Assembly: GCA_012295275.1 (NCBI GenBank)
Contig: CM022666.1
Span: 8,408,059 to 8,472,058 of the forward strand
Source of the DNA: Chrysomallon squamiferum
Taxonomy: Eukaryota; Mollusca; Gastropoda; Neomphalida; Peltospiridae
Reading direction: 5' to 3'
DNA length: 64,000 bases
The stretch's first letter is position 1, and each line of letters opens with the position of its first letter. A program made the translations under genes and the position numbers. The notes under the pieces were generated by a model that saw nothing but the letters and a program-made list of their open reading frames with translations, searched no databases and had not been told where the DNA came from. This document shows positions 24,691 through 35,403 of the stretch, in pieces.

Positions 24691-25161
24691 AAAATCATAT
24701 TTGATAACATAATGTCATACCCTATACTATACCGAACCATATTAACACACCATATAATCTAATATTCTTCTGTTTTTTTCCTTTCAGGTGAACAACAGAA
24801 ACAGATCAAAGGAGCTGATATGAAAAACACTCGACTCAATATCACTGAATCGGGTTTCTACTACATTTACAGCCAGGTTTACTTCAGAATCTTTACAAGC
24901 AACGGCATGAAGCTGCCAGGCATCCTGGGTCACCAGGTTTTCCGCTACAGCGACAACGTTCCCAACGACGGAATAGAAAAGCTGCTGGAGACAGCACAGA
25001 CCACCACGGAAGATAAAAATCGCAACGTCTATCTTCACAGCAGCTACGCAGGGGGGGTGTTTAAGCTTGATGGCGGAGACCAGTTGTATGTAATCATATC
25101 CCATCCGTCACTTACTAATCTTAAGCTGTCCTTTTTGGGGGTCATCAAATTGAATATGTGA
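21772..25161 (+). CDS. TNF superfamily ligand, copy B
   Basis: Type II membrane TNF-family ligand predicted from four coding exons with GT-AG borders and consistent phases: 21772-22143, 23538-23574, 24127-24261 and 24788-25161; 918 nt, 305 aa. The start Met at 21772 follows an acceptor at 21748; an in-frame Met at 21790 is the alternative, and is the one conserved in copy A. Residues 1-45 are cytoplasmic with a basic LKRR before the helix (~46-67). The stalk carries cysteines (CIPC, CC) and a helical MQQMINE-AFNRRITQLDDK stretch across exons 1-2. Exon 3 (45 codons) is a polar linker. The TNF homology domain has GFYYIYSQVYF at 204-214, AGGVFKLDGGDQLYV and SFLGVIKL. Compared with A, 12 codons containing the conserved Trp of the first strand are missing, so fold integrity is uncertain. 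Expected role: receptor-binding immune or apoptosis signal. Confidence 0.8.
22735..23185. repeat. Tandem GAAAGTGAAAGT array in intron of copy B
   Basis: Two ~110-bp units (about 22705-22925) are followed by alternating ~30-40-bp units, all built around GTGAAAGTAGAT. The perfect GAAANNGAAA form GAAAGTGAAAGT occurs at 22941, 22999, 23080 and 23138. GAAAACTGAAAGT occurs at 22793 and 22907. About 13 related half-sites occur in total. These match the consensus bound by interferon regulatory factors. The array is absent from the same intron of copy A. Confidence 0.85.
24286..24400. repeat. TTA microsatellite and T-run after exon 3
   Basis: TTA units at about 24278-24360 followed by a ~30-base T-run at 24374-24400, in the last intron of copy B. 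The same feature is at 40662-40790 in C. Confidence 0.9.
24600..24686. repeat. (TTA)n and (GT)n microsatellites
   Basis: Short TTA run then a pure GT run of ~42 bases, ~100 bases before the last exon of copy B. Confidence 0.95.
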
Positions 25162-26057
25162 ACCGTATATAGATCGTATATTGTAGTAAAATTAAAATAA
25201 TTAACAGAAATATTAATAATACTTACAAAAAGTAATAATAACAACAGTAACATAGATCAAATTTCAAGTTTTAATGTTAAGTATTTTCAGTATGTTCAGG
25301 TATTAAGATCGACTCCCAAAACCTGCAGACAGATAATAATACTGTAGAGCTACTTCCACTGGGAAATCCTGCCGCGCTTATTAGGTCTGTGCATTGACTA
25401 ATGTAAGAGTTGCAGCGTAATGTAATAGGCTACTTAAAAATAATAAAAACCATCAATTTCGGTATTAGGCTTTTGCTTCATTTGCATCAGTGTAGAAGCT
25501 TAAGCACTAAAAAGAATTTGGTGCCCTCATACATTTGTAAGTCAAAATATAAACAATAATAAACCATAAATAAAATTTTATTTATCAATAATTCGAAATT
25601 AAGCAAAACTTACAGTAAGAAGGAAGAGAACGCTTTATAAACAGAACTTATTCATTTTTCATTAAATTTTGAAAATGGCTATAAATTTAATTAAGTAAAT
25701 AAATTCGGCTAGAAAAAATGTTGAGGTGGCCCTCTTACCCTTGATGCCCTAAGCACGTGACCCTTGAATGGACAACCCAATCCCCCCCCAAAAAAACAAC
25801 AAAAAAACAACAACAACAAAACAAGAAACTATATAATTTTCGGTGAAAATGTCGCTATCGATCGATAACAGCCTGTGTGCGGTAACCGAGTAACCGAACT
25901 GGTCGATAACAATCTCCACTGGCCGCACTTTCACATACAAGATATAGTGTGATGATAAGGTTTATTTACGTTGGTTGTCACGTGCTTGATTACTGTTATT
26001 ATGAGGAAGTAGCAGCCCGGTAGAATCAATGCAGTTGGGAGTCTCAAAAATCCGAAA

Positions 26058-26108
<51 letters not shown>

Positions 26109-26783
26109 TTATATACATAAATAAATGCTAGTAATGAAAAATACATTGTAATAAAGTAAATATTAATGTGTCAAAGTTGATTTCAGATATTCACCTGAGA
26201 CAGCTTTTAAGTAATAACTGCAGAATGTCACTAGGTAATGCAGTATTCGGAACACGTTAGAAATACAATTAAAGGAAAACATGTTTCTCATCAGCATAAA
26301 GACGCGACGTCGCCTTTCAGAAAGTATTTATTAGCATGAAGCACGCGACTGAAGTTCCTTGTCTGTATTGGTTTATGTATGATCCTGGATGAACTGTGTG
26401 AGGTATTTGTCAAGTTCTCTTGATGTATAATACTTTATGTGGAGCGCTCGTCTTAACGTTTTATTGTTGTAAATGTCAGTAAAGTCATAGAAAATAGATA
26501 CAAAACGATACCAAAGCCCAGTCTAAAAAAATTTTAACTTTCTTTTTCAATATCAGAGAAGCATGGCGAAAACAGATGGATTAATCTATGACTACTTTTT
26601 CATTAAGTAAATTTCTTTTACGTATATACACTACAGATATTTTATTATATATTTATAACATTCAGACTATCTAGTTTCTATATATAAAATAGAAAAAAGA
26701 TAAAATAACGACAAATATTAACAAATATTGACAATGATCGTGTTTTTTCGGAATAATCTGTAATGAAAGTTACAGAAGCAGAA
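25162..26783. other. 3' flank of TNF copy B, no gene seen
   Basis: Nearly identical to 41580-43615 downstream of copy C, except for a TATC/CA microsatellite insertion near 43378 in C. Contains a TAA run (26058-26107). It ends abruptly at the junction with the fourth TNF relic at 26784. Confidence 0.8.
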
Positions 26784-26860
26784 TAATCATATCCCATCCG
26801 TTACTTATTATTCGTGATCCTGACCTGACCTTTTTTGGGGTCATCAAATTGAATGGGTAA
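26784..26860 (+). pseudogene. TNF ligand last-exon relic (fourth copy)
   Basis: The bases read in frame as the last ~24 codons of the TNF homology domain (IISHPLLIIRDPDLTFFGVI then KLNG and stop TAA at 26858), matching the C-terminus of copy A rather than B. What follows (26861 on) is the copy-A type 3' flank. Everything upstream is the 3' flank of copy B, so this is the surviving edge of a duplicated A-type gene cut within its last exon. Confidence 0.85.
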
Positions 26861-27240
26861 ACCATTAAATAAATAAGTAAATAAGTAAATAAATAATAAA
26901 TAATAGTAAAAATAATAAGGAGAAAAGGAAATAATAACAACAATAACAAAATAAAATTTCAAATTTTAATGTTAACTATGTAGAGTATGTTACAGATATT
27001 AAGACTCCCAGAACCTCATCAAGAAAATTATAGGTGCTACTTTAACTGGGAAATAATGCCACATTTATAAGGTCAAGGTCGTCCAGCAGTGAAATGATTG
27101 GTGTAACAGTTCAAGCGTAAAGAGCTGTTTGCAGTGTTTTGTTGTTTTTTCCGCTTGTCGACGTTACAAGTTTTGTGTTGTCATTTATATTTTATTATAT
27201 TGATATTTATATTTTTTATATTTTATATTTTATATTTTTT

Positions 27241-27287
<47 letters not shown>

Positions 27288-28030
27288 AAAAAACATTGTA
27301 ATAAAGTAAATTTTAATGCGTCAAAGTTGTTTCAGATATTCACCTGTTTCAGATATTATCCTTGTCTGTGTTGATTTATGTATTCTGATCGTAGATAAAC
27401 AGTGTCACATATATTTTAAGTTCTCTTGATGTATAATACTTTATGTGGAGTGGTCGTCTTAACGTTTTATTGTTATAAATTTCAATACTGTCATAGAAAA
27501 TAGATACAAACGATACCTGTCTATCTCTATCTATCTACACACACACACACACGGACACACACACACACACACACACAGACACACACACACACACACACAC
27601 AGGAAAATAAATTATTCTTTTTATCTTCAATGCAGGGACAGATCTAATCACCTCTGCAGGGAAGTATCCATATATTTTATTACCTTATTGCACTATTTAC
27701 TATTTTTATGTGTTATATTTCTAATTTACTTTTATGCAGTATTGGAATTTTTATATGAAATTAACAAAACAAAAAATATATATATATATTAATAATAATG
27801 AAAAATATATATAAACAAATAAAATGAAATTAGAATAAAAATAAAAATAAACAGAAAAAAAAAAAAAAAATAATAATAAAAAATGTTAATTGTTATTACT
27901 TTAGTTCATGGTTCAAATCATAATTTTTCTCGTTATGAAAACATTTTCACAAAACAAAAAAAAAAAAAAATTAAAAAAAAAAATTAAAAAAAAAAAAAAA
28001 AAAAAAAAAATAATCAATAATAATAAAAAA

Positions 28031-28091
<61 letters not shown>

Positions 28092-29840
28092 CTACTACTA
28101 CTACTACTAATAATAATAATAATAATATATTTATTTTATATCCGTTTTAAGAACACCATGACATTTAATATAACTCACACAACAAATGTGACTTTGAGAG
28201 GCGAGGTTAAAACTACATGCATGAAAAACGCTATCAATACAACGCAGGTGTTCGTATTTGTTTGTTAGAAACGAGACCTGGACTTCGTTCAAAATTTTAT
28301 TTCATCTTGAAATGTGCTGTGTTGTTGTCAGATAATACCTGGGTTTTTCCTTGGCAAGTCAAAAGATCAGTTACGTAAGATACCTAAGGGGGTTTTCCAG
28401 TAAACTTGCAAGGGATGATCACATTAAAAAGTGGTACCTCTTTGATGCGGTACCAGAACTGTTGAATGAGTTTTCCTTGTCTCAGTTTTCTTTTTTTAAA
28501 ATTAAAGTTGCTTTAATCAACTGGTTTTTAAATGTATCTGTAAAAATGTATTTTTAATATAACCATGCAGATATATCAATCAGGTAAAAAAAGCTCTGTT
28601 GTGAAATGCCCCATAGTTTTTGTTTTTATTTCTTGTAAATTATTTTTGTAAATCATGTTTTGTAAACTGTACCATTGACAGTAAAATTAAAGTAAAAATA
28701 AAGAATAAAAAACAAAAATATTTACCTGGTTTTGTTTATGTTGTTCTGTATTAAATTCTGCATATGCTGATTTATATTGATTTATAATGCTTTTAAATGT
28801 TGCTGAAAAAGACGGAATTTTCCGACATTGTTTTTGTTCTCTTGATATAACTGACATCTTCTAACTTGCATAGATTGTTTTTAATGTAAGAAATTATCAC
28901 TGAAACGTTTGACACAATAAAAACAGTTTAGAGTTTTGCAAGCGGCCTCTGTTTAGTCAAAATAATACGATGATTGAAAATCTGTTATTATTATGCAACC
29001 ATTTAGATAGTTTCTTGTCTGAGTTTTATTAACACAGGCACGATCCTGTCGTTAACGACGTCGTTTATTAAAGTATTCTGTAACCAAGCACGACATGCTC
29101 TGCGCATTCTGCGTACTTCATGAAAAATAAAAAATTTAAAAAACGAAAGCTAATAATCTCCAGCATCATCTACTAACAGTTCCCGGTTATGAAATTTTGG
29201 TCTTCGTTTTTTGGACAATATTCTTTAATTTGTCAGCCATGATTACTTTGTAAAAGACTATTAGTCCATGAGATAAGACAAATTTTGATACCAAACAGAT
29301 CCAGTATGGATATGGGTAAAATAGATCCAGTAAGTATATGGGGAAAAAACAACAACCGACATTTGACTAAATTTACCTGGTTTTGTTTATGTTGTTCTAT
29401 ATAAAATTCTGCATATGCTGATTTATAGTTATTTATAATGCATTTACTAAAATCAGTAAATGCTGTCGAGAAATGCGGAATTTTCCGACTGTATATTCGA
29501 CAAGTGAGATGAATTAATCGATACTGTTTATATATGTATATTAGAATGTATGTATTCATGAGTGTGTGCATGTGTGTGTGCGTGTGTTTATATGTCTCTG
29601 TGTATGTGTGTGTGATTATTCGTCATTAATGTAAGCATCCATTCTGCATATTTTATAAATTTCTGTGGAAAATATTTAATTTAAAAAAAATAAAAAAAAT
29701 AATAATAATAATAATAATAATAGTTGTTTTTTTTTTTGTTAAGAAAAGATTGCTAATAATCATAATAAAAAATGAGGTATGACTAACACGGTTTCATACG
29801 AGTACAGCTTTTCAAATTCGTCCGGGACACGTGACTAGGC
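26861..29840. repeat. Second copy of the copy-A 3' flank
   Basis: Matches 14135-16990, with its own TAA and CA microsatellites and A-runs (27241-27284, 27536-27601, 27956-28112). About 780 bases at 28941-29720 are extra relative to the first copy and include a diverged partial repeat of 28725-28830 at 29370-29490. No supported gene. Confidence 0.75.
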
Positions 29841-30298
29841 GGTGTCGTTTTCGAAGAAACGCAAACGAGTCATAATAATAAATATGAATCCTAGGAAAAA
29901 ACATTTTTTCGAACCAGTTGTTAGGTCTTTTATTTCTGTTTTGAAAAGAAATTTTAGCCTTCTTGCTTTTTTGTACTCAGTTTGTTTAATGTTTCACAAG
30001 AAAACGAATGCCGCTTGGCGTTCTGTTATGTAGTAATAGTTCACATAACAGGCAAGTGAAAAGCCGAGGAATAATTGTACAGCAAAATGAACTGTGTGAT
30101 ATCAAATAAAAACTCCGACATTTTCAAATGTGAAAGTCACTTCTTGATCTCTCTCACGTTACGATGCATACTTTCTGTGTTAACAACAGACAATCCAGTG
30201 TCTCTGGGTTTTTCAATAGTTCTGTATATTTTCATATTTTTATTTCTTAGTCTTGTTCGAGGGGAAAGGGAAAGTTAAAATTTCCAAATATTTTGCCG

Positions 30299-30357
<59 letters not shown>

Positions 30358-30395
30358 AATTATTATTATTTTATTTATTTATTTATTTATTATTA

Positions 30396-30466
<71 letters not shown>

Positions 30467-30467
30467 A

Positions 30468-30870
30468 CAGTAAACCTCACCTAAGTCGTCAACTTAGCGA
30501 AAGTCCTGATTTTCTGTAACGTTATTTCCAATAAAATATCCTAGTCTAAGTCGTCAAATCTAAGTTGTCCCCTTACTTGGGAGAAACACAAAGCGCAGTT
30601 AATTTCTAGCTCTAAGTCATCAGTAGAAAGTACCTCGGCACCTACTTTTATTGATAATCACGTGACATGCATGTGTATGGGTAGGTTGAATTAACATATT
30701 ATTTAGGGAAGCTCACGATAGTGACTTTTCAGAGTACAAAATGGCGACTAGCGGAACAGACGGCTAATAATCAATTCTTTAAAACGATACATGAAATAAT
30801 CAAGTTTTGTGAAGCCAACCCTAGCGGTAAAACGGGTCTGAGGGCGGAGATATTTACTGGGTATTTTTGT
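30468..30870 (+). mobile_element. pogo/Tigger-like fragment, second copy
   Basis: Same as 17584-17980: CAGTAAACCTCACCTAAGTC terminal sequence and the IHEIIKFCEANPSGKTGL remnant. It duplicated with the host block rather than by transposition. Confidence 0.5.
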
Positions 30871-30923
30871 TTGTTTGTTGTTTTTTTTTTCTATTTTCTT
30901 GATGTCTTTTACTCATGCGCGTA

Positions 30924-30978
<55 letters not shown>

Positions 30979-31244
30979 GTTTTTATTTTCAATGTTTCTA
31001 ATGGGGTAATTGTGTATTTTGGTTGTAATTGTAATTTTTGTTTTTATGTGTCTAAATTCTTCTACGTAATGAAAACCAAGGAGGTAAATAAATAAAAAAA
31101 AAGAAAGTTTACAGCCAGAGTTTATGAAGCGGTTTATTTCCTTATAGGTTAAAACCATCTAACTATAGTTATTTTTATTAACAAACCAGGAGAGTTGAAT
31201 TACCCAGCAGTACGCATGCGCATGAATAACATTATTATCGCGGG

Positions 31245-31433
31245 TATAAATACACAGGCTGAACGTCATATCAGCTTTTATAGCAGTATTACAGAAACTG
31301 ACGTTTTGCTTTTTTAGGCGCCGATTTCTGGATAGCGTTCACGACCTGTGGAAAAGGGTGTGGAGCTGAATTTTAATTTGTGGAAAATAAAAACATTGCA
31401 GTCATCGATTATTGCAAGAAAACGATCGAAAAG
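31245..31433 (+). promoter_or_regulatory. Second TATA promoter block, distal for copy C
   Basis: TATAAATA at 31245-31252 is intact, with the same first-exon sequence and donor (AAAAG|GTAAAT, intron from 31434). The nearest downstream TNF coding exon is that of copy C, 6.5 kb away, with another promoter block in between. It could serve as an alternative promoter of C or be inactive. Confidence 0.45.
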
Positions 31434-31585
31434 GTAAATAATTTGAATTTTGCTTTTGAATTCATTACATTCTTTGTCCTATTTTCGTCGGCTATGCTAA
31501 CAAAGACTTTACACTGTTGTTAGTTGCATTTGTCACCATTGTTACAGAAGAAACAGTTGTTGTTGTACCAGCAGTCCTGGGGATT

Positions 31586-31593
31586 ATGCAAAT
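31586..31593 (+). promoter_or_regulatory. Octamer ATGCAAAT, distal block
   Basis: Conserved octamer in the same position relative to the first-exon donor as in the other blocks. Confidence 0.4.
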
Positions 31594-32181
31594 GAGATAG
31601 TCGTGGTAACAGAAAGATACATGTAAACACAAAATGTTGCACACATTGCAATCTCGAATATACAAAAACTAATTAGACACTGGTAGTGGTAGTAGTAGGA
31701 GCAGTAGTAGTAGCAGTTAGGTAGTCGGAGGAGGAGCAGTAGTAGTAGTAGGTATATTAGTGGAATTGTTATAATAGTTTGGTTACAATAGTAGAAAAAA
31801 TATTTTTAATAAAAATAGTTCACTGAAGAAACGATCAATCATCAATTAACCAGGAATAAAAAATCTGACATTTTTGTTTTAATCGTTCACGGATGACTAG
31901 AAAAATTTCTTTCTTCCTCCTAAACTTTAATCACAATTGTTATCTATGTGTACTTCAAGACAAAATATTTTGATTATGCACAAAACATTACTAAGTTTGT
32001 TTAAATTATTCTTCATATTAGTTTGACATTAAAGAGCATTTTCAAGTTATGAAGTTTATAATTGATTTTTGATTATATTCAACACTGTTAGAGAATCTGA
32101 AAAACTTTCTTTCATTTAATACTGCTACAGTTGTGATACCATTTAACAATTAATAATGGTTATGTAACATGTGTGGTTGTC

Positions 32182-32231
<50 letters not shown>

Positions 32232-32947
32232 GTCGTGTGCCTCGAAAATAACCAACGAAATCGGTAGTAAATTATAAGAGGGAACATTTAAAATTCAGAT
32301 AAAGAACCAAAACCAAAATGATACCCCCCAAAAATATAATAATAATAATAAAAAAAAAAAAAAAAAAAAATTATAAATAAATAAAAAGAAAAACAAAACA
32401 AAAACAAAAAAAACAACAACAAAAAATAAATAATAATAATAATGAAATAAATAATGCATGTCGTAATTAAAGGAAATTTAAAACGGGAGTTTCCGGACGG
32501 GTATATGATGTCACTTCTCTGTTATTTTTCCTTTCAACTGTGAAACTTATTCAATTTAAAGTCTGAGTCATGGTTTATTCCAAGAAATTCACAAACTGAA
32601 AGTTGCTTGTAGTTCACAACTATCAAACACACATAATAATACAGCAGATAATATTTATTTAATCTCTGTTTATTTATTTTTTATTTTATGTTTATTTATT
32701 TATGTATTCATTCATTTTGTTTAATATTTCATTATTCAACTTGTTTAAGATCTGTGAAGCGAGCTTTGTTTACTTTCCTGTGTCTGTTTTTCTACAGTTC
32801 AGTATAGTTTAGCATTTGAAAGGTTGCTTTCCACTCATGTTCATTATCACTATTTTTTTTTTTTTTGACGATGGAAACTAAAATATCATTCATTTTTTTT
32901 TTATTTCATTTTATTTTTTTTGTCGTTTCTTCTTCTTCATCTTCGTC

Positions 32948-32986
<39 letters not shown>

Positions 32987-33930
32987 TTATTATTTTAATT
33001 ATTATTTATTTATTTGTTTATTATTGCTATTATTATTTTTATTTTTATTATTATTTATTTATTTATTTGTTTATTATTTTTTTCTTCACTATTTCCAATA
33101 ATAATTGCATGGGGTAATTGTATTTTTTGCTTTGTAGTTGTTTTAATTATATTTTTGTGTCTAAATTCCTCTATTAATAAAGATCAAGGAAGTAAATAAT
33201 AAGAACGAGAAAGAGTCGAGAGGAAAAATCAAAAAGAAGGAAGAATAAAGAAAAGAATATTTCCTGGTTTTATTCCGAAAAACTTACAAACTGAAACTCG
33301 CCAGTAGTTCACGACTGAATGATACAAATTATCTTTATTTAATCTTTGTTTATTTATTTATTTATTTGATGTTTATTTATTTATGTATTCATAAAACAAT
33401 GTTTAATATTCCCTTATTCAACTTCTTTAAGATCTACTTAAGTAAATTTATTTGTATAAGTGAAGTGAGCTTTTGTTGTTGTCTTTTTAAACCAGTAAAT
33501 AATTAATACATATATAAAGACAATGCAAATAAATAAATAAATAAATATGTGAATAAATAAATAAATATGTGAATAAATAAGTGAATATATAATTATTAAA
33601 ATGAATAAATAAATAAATGAATGAATGAATGAATAAATAAAGGCTTATGAAAAATATTTAAGTAATATCGTTAGATGCAGACATTTAAATTTAAAAATAC
33701 AAATAACAAACGCTCAAAAACCCATCACTTCAGACTCGAAATAATCGTTTGTTTCTAGTCGCAGTTGACTCAGCCATTTTTTATTCAAGTCGCTCTCAAG
33801 TTTAACATTTAAAGTGTCTCGAACGCGCTCGTCCAATCAAAAGCCCCGCATCCGAGCTGCTTGCTTCACTGAGTTCAGTCGTTAGAGATCGTTCCACTGC
33901 ATGGCTCCACCAGAGGAAAACACATGCTCA

Positions 33931-34323
33931 GTGCCTAAATTTCGGTTTTTTGTAGTGATGCCATTTACAGCCAGAGTATTTACACCTTTGTTGCAGACAC
34001 ATCTCTGACTTAAACTGACAACATGGCCATACACGATATTTAGCAAACAACACATACAGTCACGTGATTAATTAAATTTTTTGTTTATGACGGAAATGTG
34101 AGCAATTTAATTCCTTATAGGTTAAAACCAGTTACTTGTCTAGTTACAGTTATTGTTAGGAGTAATTAGTACAAACAGCACAAATATACATAGTTTATGC
34201 TTTAAAAAACTCTTTAAATAAACCATTTATTCATTTATTTTACCTTATTCATGTTACATTAAAAAAAAAGGTTACTAGAATTTCACAGCAAAGGACATGC
34301 GCAGTAGAACGTGAAGTGACTTT
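33931..34323. other. Junction region between promoter blocks, no gene
   Basis: Not shared with the block ends at 20970 or 37110. From about 34100 it resembles the sequence just upstream of the promoter in copy 1 (CCTTATAGGTTA at 18270), so the third block begins here with a diverged 5' flank. Confidence 0.5.
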
Positions 34324-34335
34324 ATCGCGAGAATA

Positions 34336-34438
34336 TGGTATGGAGAACTCTTTTTACGTGCCCACGTCCAATTCAAGGTTCGGGCACGCCTATCCCGGAT
34401 CCGATCTCTGGGATCGCCAGGGATGGGTTCCGGGACTA
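34336..34438. mobile_element. 103-bp insertion at the promoter with 12-bp target duplication
   Basis: A GC-rich 103-bp segment is flanked on both sides by ATCGCGAGAATA (34324-34335 and 34439-34450). The other promoter copies have a single ATCGCGGGTATA here. This is the footprint of a retroposed short element or LINE tail. It contains GGTTCGGGCACG and several short self-complementary stretches. The family is not identified. Confidence 0.7.
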
Positions 34439-34445
34439 ATCGCGA

Positions 34446-34633
34446 GAATAAATACACACTGAACGTCATATCAGCTTTTATAGAAGTATTACAGAAACAG
34501 ACATTTTGCTTTTTTAGGCGCCGATTTCTGGATAGCGTTCCTGACCTGTGGAAAAGGGTGTGGAGCTGATTTTTAATTTGTGGAAAATAAAAACATTGCA
34601 GTCATCGATTATTGCAAGAAAACGATCGAAAAG
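34446..34633 (+). promoter_or_regulatory. Proximal promoter/first exon block of TNF copy C, TATA altered
   Basis: Same block as 18360-18548, with donor AAAAG|GTAAAT (intron from 34634), but the TATA element reads GAATAAATA because of substitutions. The change is present in both target-duplication arms, so it predates the 103-bp insertion that now sits directly upstream. Coding exon 1 of copy C follows 3.3 kb downstream. Confidence 0.5.
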
Positions 34634-34782
34634 GTAAATAATTTGAATTTTGCTTTAGAATTCATTACATTCTTTGTCCTATTTTCGTCGGCTATGCTAA
34701 CAAAGACTTTACACTGTTAGTTGCATTTGTCACCATTGTTACAGAAGAAACAGTTGTTGTTGTACCAGCAGTCCTGGGGATT

Positions 34783-34790
34783 ATGCAAAT
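34783..34790 (+). promoter_or_regulatory. Octamer ATGCAAAT in first intron, copy C
   Basis: Conserved octamer in the shared GATTATGCAAATGAGATAG context. Confidence 0.4.
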
Positions 34791-34799
34791 GAGATAGTC

Positions 34800-35347
34800 G
34801 TGGTAACAGAAAGATACATGTAAACACAAAATGTTGCACACATTGCAATCTCGAATATACAAAAACTAATTAGACACTGGTAGTGGTAGTAGTAGGAGCA
34901 GTAGTAGTAGCAGTTAGGTAGTCGGAGGAGGAGCAGTAGTAGTAGTAGGTATATTAGTGGAATTGTTATAATAGTTTGGTTACAATAGTAGAAAAAATAT
35001 TTTTAATAAAAATAGTTCACTGAAGAAACGATCAATCATCAATTAACCAGGAATAAAAAATCTGACATTTTTGTTTTAATCGTCCACGGATGACTAGAAA
35101 AATTTCTTTCTTCCTCCTAAACTTTAATCACAATTGTTATCTATGTGTACTTCAAGACAAAAGTTTGTTAAATTATTCTTCATATTAGTTTGACATTAAA
35201 GAGCATTTCAAGTTATGAAGTTTATAATTGATTTTTGATTATATTCAACACTGTTAGAGAATCTGAAAAACTTTCTTTCATTTAATACTGCTACCTTTGT
35301 GATACCATTTAACAATTAATAATGGTTATGTAACATGTGTGGTTGTC

Positions 35348-35403
<56 letters not shown>

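Larger units (their letters stand above)
29824..33930. repeat. Duplicated TNF upstream block, copy 2
   Basis: Second copy of 16971-20970, with a pogo/Tigger fragment at 30468, a promoter block at 31245, TG microsatellite at about 32185-32230 and CTT/TTA runs near 32930-33070. It is not followed by a TNF coding exon but directly by a third promoter-containing block. Confidence 0.85.

Noticed and set aside
28351-28557. 68-residue open frame in the duplicated copy-A flank
   Set aside because: The sister copy at about 16260-16560 has stops and indels in the same frame, so the frame is not maintained.
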